A DNA stretch of 64,000 nucleotides from a bacterium (GTDB lineage: Bacteria; Cyanobacteriota; Vampirovibrionia; Obscuribacterales; Obscuribacteraceae). Numbering within the stretch: position 1 is the first letter of the stretch; the number at the start of each line of letters is the position of its first letter. The translations under genes were made by a program, and so were the position numbers. The notes below the pieces were generated by a model. The model was not told the DNA's origin. It ran no database searches and saw only the letters and a list, made by a program, of their open reading frames with translations. The DNA is taken from positions 1 through 64,000 of the forward strand of contig WGMS01000001.1 in assembly GCA_016124935.1 (NCBI GenBank). The letters are read 5' to 3'. Shown here one piece after another: positions 16,841 through 24,675 of the stretch.

Positions 16841-17402
16841 TTGAACCGGCCTCCAATGATATTACCTTAACCTGGTTACCTTCTTTTTTGAGCTCGAATT
16901 TACGAGGTGGTCTCGGTGCAGGACCACTGACTACTTTTCCGGCCTGGGCGATGTCGTAAACGCTCAGGTGGCAAGGGCACGCGAAGACCGGCCCCTGGGG
17001 CTTATAGTTGTAGCCCTTGGCGCATTCCTCTGGGTCTTTGACATAGTTGAAGATACAGCCAAGGTGCGGACAGATGCGACTGTATGCCACCAGTTCCCCA
17101 TTGGGCAACTTGACGATGAAACCGGGGATGGTTCTGACTTCTTTCAACTCCGGGTTGTATTCCAGATACTTCTGGTTGAACATGAAAGGAATACAGGTCC
17201 ACGGCTCCGGGAACTCCTCTTCGGAGAAGGTCGGAATAGGAGGCTCGGCAAGGGGTTGGTCGGAAGGGCCGAGCACGTCGAGAGGCCCGAGTGTCGGTCT
17301 CAAATAGCGTAAGAAGGGTGAGGCCAAAAGACCGAATGTGAGAGCCAGCGGCACCGCAGCCACCGTCTTCAAAATTGTTCTTCTTTTTATCCCATCGCTC
17401 AT
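16833..17402 (-). CDS. Rieske [2Fe-2S] iron-sulfur protein
   Basis: Box I is CPHLGC (C111, H113, disulfide C116) and box II is CPCHLS (C142, disulfide C144, H145), the standard ligand set of a bc-type Rieske protein. The N-terminus (KRRTILKTVAAVPLALTFGLL) is a twin-arginine-like signal anchor, fitting export of the folded cluster domain to the periplasmic side. Residues 40-100 are a longer linker and strand region than in minimal Rieske proteins. The protein takes electrons from quinol at the cytochrome b Qo site and passes them to cytochrome c. The stop overlaps the start of the 604-aa cytochrome b by 8 bp. Confidence 0.93.
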   Translation of the reverse strand: MSDGIKRRTILKTVAAVPLALTFGLLASPFLRYLRPTLGPLDVLGPSDQPLAEPPIPTFSEEEFPEPWTCIPFMFNQKYLEYNPELKEVRTIPGFIVKLPNGELVAYSRICPHLGCIFNYVKDPEECAKGYNYKPQGPVFACPCHLSVYDIAQAGKVVSGPAPRPPRKFELKKEGNQVKVISLEAGSIA

Positions 17403-17434
17403 TGTTTTATCACCTGGTTTTAGAGGGGCCGCAG

Positions 17435-18448
17435 CTAGTGAGCAGCGGGTGCTTCCTTAGTCTCGCTTGAAGTAGTTGGGTCGGTTTCAGCCGGAGCGGC
17501 AGGCTTTTCTGCCTCTACAGCCGAGCTATCTTTTGTTTCGGTTTTAGTTTCGGTGGCAGCAGGAGCCGCAGCACCTTTAGGAGGTTGCTCCAGTTCGAAG
17601 TCGGGCATCTCGTGGAAATTGCGCACATACTGCACCAGTTTCCAAATATAGTCGGCATCGAATTTCACGCCGTTCTTCCTGTCTTCTTTCCCGAGGAAAT
17701 TAGGCATTCCTTCCCACTTGATACCGTTGGCGATGTGGTCCCAGATCTGCTCATCTGTACGATCATAAAAACGATTGAACTGGTTGAAGTTTGCCGGAGC
17801 CGGCTGAAGAACGAGACCTTTGTTCAAAGGACCATCGCCGGCACCTTTGGTACCGTGGCAGACAGCACAGTTGGCACCAAAAACTGCCGTGATTGCAGCG
17901 TGCTCTTTCTCGCTCAAGAGAGGAACCGCCAGAGAGCGGCTATAAAAAACAAGGTTCCAGAGCACTCGCCTGTCGAATTTATCGGCAAATCTGGGGTGGG
18001 TAAACTCTCTTACCACCTGAGGATCCATATTCTCGACCTTGCCCTCTTCGGAAAGCACAGGCATCTTGGTGATCACCCCTTTTCCGAAAGCAATGGCTTC
18101 GTACTGCTCGATGGGCTTACGACCGCGCATCATTTCTATATCGGTCAAATCGACATCGCACTTTCCGGGAACACCTTTACCGGCATCACCATGGCAGGAA
18201 GCGCAGTTCGCCTGTTTCCAGTAGACACTACCGTCTCCCACCGAGGGTCTGGAATCCGGCATAAGAACCAGATCAGCACTATGGGTGGCATCACGTGCCG
18301 CCAGGCTGTCTTTCCGAACGTCGACGTTCATCTCTCCGGTACAAGCGGTCATGGCTACCAGTACCGGAACCGTCAAAAGGGCCAGGGCTAATTTGTCGAT
18401 GCGCTTGGTAAAGCTAGTAAGGTTTTTCATGTGATTTGCAGGACTCAT
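17435..18448 (-). CDS. Diheme cytochrome c lipoprotein
   Basis: Two CXXCH heme sites (C82-H86, NCASCHGD; C194-H198, NCAVCHGT), each within a class I cytochrome c domain. The N-terminus looks like a lipoprotein signal, with VAMTAC ending at C36, so it is probably anchored to the periplasmic face of the membrane. A Pro/Ala/Thr/Glu-rich tail covers the last 60 residues. ATG at 18430 (residue 7) is an equally possible start and gives a shorter signal. Directly upstream of the Rieske gene, it probably plays the cytochrome c1/c role, carrying electrons to the cbb3 oxidase. Confidence 0.88.
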   Translation of the reverse strand: MSPANHMKNLTSFTKRIDKLALALLTVPVLVAMTACTGEMNVDVRKDSLAARDATHSADLVLMPDSRPSVGDGSVYWKQANCASCHGDAGKGVPGKCDVDLTDIEMMRGRKPIEQYEAIAFGKGVITKMPVLSEEGKVENMDPQVVREFTHPRFADKFDRRVLWNLVFYSRSLAVPLLSEKEHAAITAVFGANCAVCHGTKGAGDGPLNKGLVLQPAPANFNQFNRFYDRTDEQIWDHIANGIKWEGMPNFLGKEDRKNGVKFDADYIWKLVQYVRNFHEMPDFELEQPPKGAAAPAATETKTETKDSSAVEAEKPAAPAETDPTTSSETKEAPAAH

Positions 18449-18468
18449 TTATTTTATTCAAGAACTTT

Positions 18469-18621
18469 TTAGTAGTTGAAGAACGGTATCCACGAAACAG
18501 CCGCGTAGATGAAGATCAGGATGAAGCAGATGACCAGAAATGGCGGGGGCGGACCTTCGCCGATTCTGTATTCGGACACTTCTTCATAATGCTCTTCTTC
18601 TTGTTTGATATCTTCCGCCAT
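18469..18621 (-). CDS. Small single-span membrane protein, 50 aa
   Basis: Read from the gap between ccoS and the cytochrome c gene. It starts MAEDIKQEEEHYEEVSEYRI, then GEGPPPP and a membrane helix (about residues 28-48) ending WIPFFNY. GAGAGA lies just before the ATG. The acidic N-terminus and single helix resemble small oxidase subunits such as CcoQ/FixQ in size and topology, but sequence similarity is not evident. Its place between oxidase and cytochrome c genes supports a role in the same complex. Confidence 0.68.
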   Translation of the reverse strand: MAEDIKQEEEHYEEVSEYRIGEGPPPPFLVICFILIFIYAAVSWIPFFNY

Positions 18622-18653
18622 GATCTCTCTCCGCTAAATATTCTGTCTATGCA

Positions 18654-18896
18654 TCAACCGTTTTGTTTGGCTTCTCTGACCTTCTCGACAGCTTGCCTGG
18701 CTTTGCCTGCCAGATTGCCGTTCTCGGAATCATCGAGCATGTCGAACTTCGTCGATTCGATATCCTCGAACTCACCGTTGCCGATAGCCCACCACATTGC
18801 CCAGACAGCCATGATAAAGAAGATCACGCATACGCCGAAGGCTATGTAGAGACCGGTATCTAAAGGCGACTGGTTGAGAATACAGTTAGGACACAT
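18654..18896 (-). CDS. ccoS: cbb3-type oxidase assembly protein CcoS-like
   Basis: An 80-aa protein with one membrane helix (about residues 15-38) followed by WAIGNGEFEDIESTKFDMLDD, which matches the CcoS pattern (WA-x-x-x-GQF-DDL...LDD). CcoS is needed to insert cofactors into the catalytic subunit of cbb3 oxidases. The N-terminus MCPNCILNQ adds a CxxC that usual CcoS lacks, and the C-terminus is extended by a charged helix. A strong AAAGGAGGT ribosome site precedes the ATG. It lies 15 bp after ccoO. The CcoG/H/I assembly proteins are not in the window. Confidence 0.72.
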   Translation of the reverse strand: MCPNCILNQSPLDTGLYIAFGVCVIFFIMAVWAMWWAIGNGEFEDIESTKFDMLDDSENGNLAGKARQAVEKVREAKQNG

Positions 18897-18911
18897 AGAC
18901 TTCTACCTCCT

Positions 18912-19862
18912 TTACTCGTGGCCGCCATGATGCGGCTCGTAGAGCTGATTGGTCAGCTTGGGCAGCTTGATATGATCGACTTTGTTGACTTCGTCTACCG
19001 AATCGATCAGCACTTCCTGATCTTGCGGAAGGGTTTTGAGATATGCCACCAGATACCAGATCTCTTCCTGGGTCAGGTTGAGACCGAAACGGGGCATTCT
19101 CGTTCCGGGTACACCTTCGGCGACCCGGTAGTACCACATCTGATCGGTATACTGCTTGAAGAACGGCCTGGTGAAATTGGCAGGTTTCTTCAGAAGAGTG
19201 AGTGAGTTCGGACCGTTGCCCTCGCCATTCAGACCATGACAGGCGGTACAGTTCTGGGTGAAGATACCTCTGCCGGCATTGGCCGCGGCATCGGAGCTGG
19301 TGTCGACGTGGTTGTTCTTAGCCAGGTTCTGACCGGTCCAGGTGGATGGCAAGTACTCAGCCGGCGCTTCCACCCACTTATCTACTTTTCTGTTATTCCC
19401 GAGGGTCTGGATGTAAGCGACCAGGTCGTTCATGTCGCGCTCGGAAAGATAACTGAAGCTGGGCATGATGGAACCGGGCTTGAGGGCGCGGGGTTGAATC
19501 AAGTGAGCCTTCTGCCATTCCGAAGGCATTCTGCCGCCTTCGTTGGTCAGGTCGGGACCGGTTCTGGCAGTACCGAGCTGGTGAGGAGTTTCATAACGGA
19601 AGTCACCGGCTTTGACCAGCGGTCCGTAGCCACGGTCTTGCAGACGGGTGAACTGGGTATGACAGTAGAGACAGCCTTCCCTGACATAGATTCTTCTTCC
19701 GCGAATCGGATCCGCCACAGATTTCTCGGCCGTGTAATCGTTATGACTCGGGGTTGCTTCAGGTCTGAAAATGACCATAGGCATCAGAACGGTCGAAAAA
19801 ATGATTATGAAAAAGGTCGAGATGATACCAATGGCACCGAGTCGGTAGCCGTTACCGTTCAT
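18912..19862 (-). CDS. ccoO: cbb3 oxidase subunit II (CcoO/FixO) fused to an extra cytochrome c domain
   Basis: Residues 1-160 are CcoO: an N-terminal membrane anchor (IGIISTFFIIIFSTVLMPM), RGRRIYVREGCLYCHTQ with heme site C64-H68, then GPDL and the MPSF methionine region. Residues about 195-285 form a second cytochrome c domain (NCTACHGLNGEGNGP, C205-H209, with methionine in TRMPRFG), similar to one domain of CcoP. The tail is His-rich. No separate ccoP exists nearby, so this fusion plus the 337-aa diheme protein may replace it. The ATG overlaps the ccoN stop (TAATG). Confidence 0.88.
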   Translation of the reverse strand: MNGNGYRLGAIGIISTFFIIIFSTVLMPMVIFRPEATPSHNDYTAEKSVADPIRGRRIYVREGCLYCHTQFTRLQDRGYGPLVKAGDFRYETPHQLGTARTGPDLTNEGGRMPSEWQKAHLIQPRALKPGSIMPSFSYLSERDMNDLVAYIQTLGNNRKVDKWVEAPAEYLPSTWTGQNLAKNNHVDTSSDAAANAGRGIFTQNCTACHGLNGEGNGPNSLTLLKKPANFTRPFFKQYTDQMWYYRVAEGVPGTRMPRFGLNLTQEEIWYLVAYLKTLPQDQEVLIDSVDEVNKVDHIKLPKLTNQLYEPHHGGHE

Positions 19863-21256
19863 TAAACCTTAACCTCCCTAGTTTTGGCCTTGACGTTCGC
19901 TTTACGCGCTGTATAGATGGTCCGGAATACGTTGTAAGCGAAGAGACATTGACCGGTGACGATCAGCAATCCGCCAATTGAACGGGTAAACCAGTATGGA
20001 GCGAGAGTATTGCTCCACTGATCAACCGGATAACCCATGGCCCATCCGGCCGACTGAACCAGTCCGGCGACGGTGAGAGCGAAGTAGAAGATGATGAAAC
20101 CAATCAGCTTGAACCAGTAGTGCAAGCGGATCAAACCTTCACTGTGCCATTTCTCGAAACCGACCAATCTGGGCAACGCATAATAGATTGATGCGGTGAC
20201 AATGAAGGAGAAGGTGCCGAGCAGGGCGGCATGGGCATGACCCACGACCCACTGGGTAAAGTGCAGGTACCAGTTCACCCATCTGGTGGCCTGGAAAGGA
20301 CCTTGCAAACAGGTAAGAAGGTAGAAGAAACAAGAAGTGACCGCGAAGCGCAGCGCCATGTCATTGACCGGCATGTGCCAGCGCCCTTTCATTGTCATGA
20401 AGAAATTGGTGAGAACGGTAAGAACCGGGACCAGAAGAAATATAGAAGAGATGATCGCTATCGCTTTCAACCACTCCGGCACCGGCGACTGGGTGATGTG
20501 GTGAGTTCCGGTCGGAGCATAGAAAAGAGCGATACCCCAGAAGCCCAGCATCGAAAGACCATGGCTGTAGAGCGGTGCCTTGGTCAGTCTCGGCAGGAGG
20601 TAATACATCAAGCCCACACCCACGGTGGTGAACCACATACCTAATATGTTGTGTCCGTAGAACCAACCGATGATGGCATCGTTCAATCCGGGAAGCGAAA
20701 CGAAAGTCCGCTGACCGATGATCCATACAAGGGGGAACCAGAAAAGTGAGCCCAGGAAATACCAGAGGCTCACATAGAGTTTTTGAACTTTCCTGTTAAC
20801 GATAGTCATCCAGACGTTATAGGTAAGAAGACAGAGAGCCACCACCACCAGAACGTCGAGCAGAGCGCCCAGCTCGGCATATTCACGACCTTCGGTATTG
20901 CCGTTGAGTAGCGTACAGAACGCTGCCACCATAACGCCGTTCCAGGCCCACATTGTGAAGTTGCCCAGCTTCTCGGAATGAAGCTTGTTTTTACAAAGAG
21001 TGGGAATCATGTGGAACATGGCACCCACATAAGCCATAGACAGCCAACCCACCGCGACGGCGTTCACGTGCCACATTCTCAAGTGTGGCATGGAAAGCTG
21101 CGGTACGTTGTGAACGAGGTCCGGATTCACGAACTCCATGGAAGCAAAAAGTCCTGCTCCCATCCCCCACAAAGACCACCACAGTGCGGATAGAAGGAAG
21201 TTACGACTGGCGCTACCTTCCTTGTCGCTCAAAAGTTTGTCAAGAATGCCGCTCAC
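19862..21256 (-). CDS. ccoN: cbb3-type cytochrome c oxidase catalytic subunit CcoN
   Basis: A 464-aa heme-copper oxidase subunit with about 12 helices. Metal ligands are all visible: H63 and H342 for the low-spin heme (MWHVNAVAVGW; GHAHAALLG), H340 for heme b3, and H202, H252 and H253 for CuB (YGHNILG; TGTHHIT). Y246, six residues before the HH pair, corresponds to the redox-active tyrosine that cbb3 enzymes have and nitric oxide reductases lack, so oxygen reduction is the likely activity. It reduces O2 to water while pumping protons, at high O2 affinity. It is the first gene of the 14-gene minus-strand cluster. Confidence 0.93.
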   Translation of the reverse strand: MSGILDKLLSDKEGSASRNFLLSALWWSLWGMGAGLFASMEFVNPDLVHNVPQLSMPHLRMWHVNAVAVGWLSMAYVGAMFHMIPTLCKNKLHSEKLGNFTMWAWNGVMVAAFCTLLNGNTEGREYAELGALLDVLVVVALCLLTYNVWMTIVNRKVQKLYVSLWYFLGSLFWFPLVWIIGQRTFVSLPGLNDAIIGWFYGHNILGMWFTTVGVGLMYYLLPRLTKAPLYSHGLSMLGFWGIALFYAPTGTHHITQSPVPEWLKAIAIISSIFLLVPVLTVLTNFFMTMKGRWHMPVNDMALRFAVTSCFFYLLTCLQGPFQATRWVNWYLHFTQWVVGHAHAALLGTFSFIVTASIYYALPRLVGFEKWHSEGLIRLHYWFKLIGFIIFYFALTVAGLVQSAGWAMGYPVDQWSNTLAPYWFTRSIGGLLIVTGQCLFAYNVFRTIYTARKANVKAKTREVKV

Positions 21257-21605
21257 GAATTACTAATCTCCAAGTTGGCTTCCAACGTATGGACTTAAAC
21301 CAGGCTAGATTCTAGATTACTGACATCGTCCGAAGCCGTGCACAGTAATGTTTTTTCACTGAAAATTATCACAGCGTTCCTCCACAAAAGGTCCCCGGGG
21401 GCTCAGGAACCCTACCTGTTGACAGAAAGCGATTGCTGCGAAGGTTCCATTAATAGTCTGTAAGAATTCACAATTTAACCAGGATGATAAAAGTCCGCCC
21501 AAGACCGATCGGTAAGCGATCGAAAAGAGATCAATATACCATTGACTCCCCTACCTGAACCTCTTGAATATGCGATCGCGGTCCGAAAAACCCTGTGTCT
21601 CATTT
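21257..21605 (-). promoter_or_regulatory. Upstream region of the respiratory cluster
   Basis: A 349-bp non-coding region between ccoN and pth, both on the minus strand, and the presumed control region for the respiratory cluster. A 10-bp perfect palindrome, ACCGATCGGT, lies at 21504-21513, and one GCGATCGC octamer (the cyanobacterial HIP1 sequence) at 21572-21579. On the minus strand GATAAT (21364-21369) is a possible -10 box but has no good -35. No FNR box (TTGAT-N4-ATCAA) was found. Confidence 0.4.
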
Positions 21606-22220
21606 TCAAGACCGGGGCTCTTCCTCCTGTGGTCGCAGATCCATACCGTTATATCTGTTGGCCGCTCGCCCATGTCCGTTGCGGAGGATAAACTTGACCG
21701 CCTGGGCGCTCATCGCCAGGACGTCAAGATAGAGCTGCCGGTCTTCTTCGGACACCGGCGCCAGCACGAACTTATGCCGAATCGCTCCACCGGGATCGGG
21801 ACCGACCCCTATTTTTATTCGGATAAAAGCTTTGTCGCCTTTTAAATTCTCGATAATCGATTCAACGCCATGTTGACCGCCTGCACCGGCTCCATTTTGA
21901 ATACGAATCTTTCCAAGAGGCAGAGACACATCGTCATGCAACACAATCAAATCGACCACTTCTATTTTGAACCAGTCAAGAGCAGCTTTGACCGCGGTTC
22001 CGGATAGATTCATGTAAGTCATCGGCTTGAGCAGAATCACTTCCTGCTTGGCAATCTCCACTTTGGCGTAGTCGTAAGTAGTGCCCCTTAAAACATGACT
22101 CTTACTGCGAAACCCTGCACTGAATTCGGTGCCGAGAAGATCGATTACGCGAAAACCGGCATTATGCCTGGTGTTTTCATATTCAGTTCCTGGATTGCCA
22201 AGGCCGACTACAAGTTTCAT
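21606..22220 (-). CDS. pth: Peptidyl-tRNA hydrolase
   Basis: A 204-aa protein with the full bacterial Pth pattern: VVGLGNPGTEYENTRHNAGF with the catalytic His and Asn, KPMTYMNLSG, LHDDVSLPLG with the catalytic Asp, and GAGGQHGVESI. The enzyme releases peptides from prematurely dropped peptidyl-tRNA in the cytoplasm. Length is usual for the family. It is divergent from gcvPA, with 188 bp between them. Confidence 0.95.
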   Translation of the reverse strand: MKLVVGLGNPGTEYENTRHNAGFRVIDLLGTEFSAGFRSKSHVLRGTTYDYAKVEIAKQEVILLKPMTYMNLSGTAVKAALDWFKIEVVDLIVLHDDVSLPLGKIRIQNGAGAGGQHGVESIIENLKGDKAFIRIKIGVGPDPGGAIRHKFVLAPVSEEDRQLYLDVLAMSAQAVKFILRNGHGRAANRYNGMDLRPQEEEPRS

Positions 22221-22408
22221 ATTTTTAATCTAAAGTGAAAGGTCGGAGAACCTGTCTCAATATTAATGATGTCTTCTCTTAATGTCATGTCCAATCTATT
22301 AATACAGCGGCTAAACTATGAGATTGCCACGATTACGTGGAAATTCATCCACTGTAACAAAGCCGGTTTCAGCTCATTTGCTTCAAAGAAGAGGACTCTC
22401 AGACGAAA

Positions 22409-23830
22409 ATGAACGAAGACACAGCAAACATCCCGTACCTGCCTCATACATCGCAAGACCGAGAGGCGATGCTAGAGAAGATAGGTGTCCGCTCCTTCGA
22501 AGAGCTAATAGCCCATATACCGGCAAATTTAAGAGCGGAAGCGATCAAAATCAAAAACGGATTGAGCGAGCTCGAACTGATTCACCATGTCGACGGACTC
22601 GCCTCTAAAAACAGACCTGCTTCCAAACAAGCCTGCTTTCTGGGAGGCGGTCAATATAAGCGCTACGTGCCTTCGGTAGTACCGCAAATAGTATCAAGGT
22701 CAGAATTCGCCACCGCTTACACGCCCTATCAGCCCGAAGTTTCCCAGGGTAGCTTGCAAGCCATTTATGAATTCCAGACAGCGATCTGCATGATCACAGG
22801 CATGGATGTGGCTAACGCCTCTATGTATGACGGTCCCACCGCCTGTGCCGAAGCAGGTCTGATGGCCTGCCGTGTCACAGGCAGATCCAAGCTGGTAGCG
22901 CTGCACTCGGTGAACCCCGAGCACAGAATGGTGACCAGCGGCTACGCCAAAGCTCTGAAACTGGAGTACGAGACCATAGACTGCCCGGAAGGCGCGGTCG
23001 ATCCCTCCCTGCTCAAGATTGACAATGAGACAGCAGGATTGATTGTGCAGTACCCGAACTTCTTCGGATGCTACGAGGATATGAATGCTCTTTCGAAAAT
23101 CGCAACCGAAAGTGGTGCGCTTTTGATTGTCGTGAGCGATCCTATAAGCCTCGGTCTTCTCGAGGCCCCCGGAGTACTGGGTGCTGATATAGTCGTGGGC
23201 GATGCCCAGTCTTGCGGTAACTTCCTTAATTTTGGCGGACCTTCTGCCGGATACATGGCTTGCAAACAAGAGTACATGCGGCAGTTGCCTGGAAGACTGG
23301 CCGGTGTCACCCAGGATAAAGAAGGCAAGCGCGCCTTCACCCTCACCCTGCAAACCAGGGAACAACACATAAGGAGAGCCAAGGCGACTTCCAACATATG
23401 TACAAACCAGGCGCTCAATGCGCTCTCCATGCTGGTCTACTCGACCATGCTGGGTAAATCCGGATTCGAGAAGCTAGCCAGAATCTCCCTGCAAAGAGCG
23501 CACTATCTGGCGGAGAAGCTTACCGCTATCGATGGAGTGAGCTTGAAATTTGAGAAGAAAGGCTTCTTCAACGAGTTCGTGCTCGAATTCGACAAGCCGC
23601 TCGAGCAAGTCACCGAAAAGCTCAAAGAACGCGATATCCTTGCCGGTGTTCCTATTTCCCGCATGTATGGAGAGTTGAAGAACTGCTTACTTGTGGCGGT
23701 GACTGAAATGAACCCGCCCCAGGAGCTCGATCTTTATGCCGAGAACTTGAAAGAGATCATGGCTGAACTCTCCAATCACGGAAAGATAGCGGAAAAAGCA
23801 GATAAGAAACTGGCTTCTGCCAGCTCCTGA
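22409..23830 (+). CDS. gcvPA: Glycine dehydrogenase (aminomethyl-transferring) subunit 1
   Basis: A 473-aa protein matching the N-terminal half of glycine decarboxylase: YLPHTSQDREAMLEKIGV, FLGGGQYKRYVPSVV, FATAYTPYQPEVSQGSLQAIYEFQ, ASMYDGPTACAEA. The P-protein decarboxylates glycine and passes the aminomethyl group to lipoyl-GcvH; in the split form GcvPA pairs with GcvPB, which holds the PLP lysine. GcvPB, GcvH and GcvT are not in this window. AGAGG lies 14 nt before the ATG. The stretch upstream has no clear glycine riboswitch. lepB follows 33 bp later. Confidence 0.93.
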   Translation: MNEDTANIPYLPHTSQDREAMLEKIGVRSFEELIAHIPANLRAEAIKIKNGLSELELIHHVDGLASKNRPASKQACFLGGGQYKRYVPSVVPQIVSRSEFATAYTPYQPEVSQGSLQAIYEFQTAICMITGMDVANASMYDGPTACAEAGLMACRVTGRSKLVALHSVNPEHRMVTSGYAKALKLEYETIDCPEGAVDPSLLKIDNETAGLIVQYPNFFGCYEDMNALSKIATESGALLIVVSDPISLGLLEAPGVLGADIVVGDAQSCGNFLNFGGPSAGYMACKQEYMRQLPGRLAGVTQDKEGKRAFTLTLQTREQHIRRAKATSNICTNQALNALSMLVYSTMLGKSGFEKLARISLQRAHYLAEKLTAIDGVSLKFEKKGFFNEFVLEFDKPLEQVTEKLKERDILAGVPISRMYGELKNCLLVAVTEMNPPQELDLYAENLKEIMAELSNHGKIAEKADKKLASASS

Positions 23831-23863
23831 CCCCCTTATCCAATGCAGGTATAATCGGAAGAA

Positions 23864-24628
23864 GTGGAAAAGCAGAAAAGATTGATGGAACCAGCCAAAA
23901 TCAGCCCCAAACCAGAGACTAAGACCGAACCGGGCGGCAAGCTCGGCACTGTTAAAGGCTTCGTCAAAGAGATTATCGAGCTGGTGGTCGTCACCCTGGT
24001 TCTATTGATCGCTATCCGCGGCCTCATAGGCGAAGCAAGATACATTCCCTCGGCATCTATGGAACCCACCCTGCAAATCAATGATCGTCTGATTGTCGAG
24101 AAAATATCCGGACATCTCGGTCAGCCTATAAAACGGGGCGATATTCTAGTCTTTTATCCCCCCCCCGAAGAGATGGGGGGCAGAGATCTTCGCAACGATC
24201 CACTCACCCTGCTCGGCCGCTGGACCGGTCTGCCCTTTTTACCCAACGACCCTGCCTTTATCAAGCGAGTCATCGGTCTACCCGGCGACCATATTCGCAT
24301 CCAGGCAGGAGTCGGGGTCTTCATCAACGGTCAGCTCCTGGACGAATCCTCTTATATAAAAGAGATTCCGGATTACGACCTCAATATTCTGGGCGACATC
24401 GGCGGCAGAAACATCACCAACGAGTTCATCCATCCCTACGCCGCCCGTGGCAATGACCCAATAATCGTCCCGCCCGGGCATCTTTTCATGATGGGAGACA
24501 ACCGCAATAACAGCGAAGACAGCCACGTATGGGGCTTCTTAGATCAAAAGCGGGTCATCGGTAGAGCCTGGGTCCTGATCTGGCGCCGCCTCAACGCTCC
24601 TATATATCCGCCCATCTTGAGCGAATAA
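23864..24628 (+). CDS. lepB: Signal peptidase I
   Basis: One N-terminal membrane helix (about residues 38-56), then the S26 domains. PSASMEPT carries the catalytic Ser (S65), FIKRVIGLPGD the catalytic Lys (K134), and GDNRNNSEDSHVWG is the conserved box E. The enzyme removes signal peptides outside the membrane. The GTG at 23864 is the longest start; the ATG at 23885 is also possible. A C8 run is followed by a G6 run near 24160-24182, which may be prone to sequencing error, but the frame is intact across it. It follows gcvPA closely. Confidence 0.93.
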   Translation: MEKQKRLMEPAKISPKPETKTEPGGKLGTVKGFVKEIIELVVVTLVLLIAIRGLIGEARYIPSASMEPTLQINDRLIVEKISGHLGQPIKRGDILVFYPPPEEMGGRDLRNDPLTLLGRWTGLPFLPNDPAFIKRVIGLPGDHIRIQAGVGVFINGQLLDESSYIKEIPDYDLNILGDIGGRNITNEFIHPYAARGNDPIIVPPGHLFMMGDNRNNSEDSHVWGFLDQKRVIGRAWVLIWRRLNAPIYPPILSE

Positions 24629-24675
24629 ATTTGGGTATATTATTTGAGGTCCGGTTAATTTCCTAAGAGGTCAAA

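Noticed and set aside
19862-21256. Possible nitric oxide reductase NorB instead of cbb3 oxidase
   Set aside because: Y246 before the CuB HH pair, and linkage to CcoO and CcoS, fit an oxygen-reducing cbb3 enzyme.
22221-22408. Possible glycine riboswitch upstream of gcvPA
   Set aside because: The conserved core sequences and paired aptamer layout were not found.
22700-23368. 222-aa minus-strand open frame
   Set aside because: Antisense to gcvPA; no ribosome site or domain.
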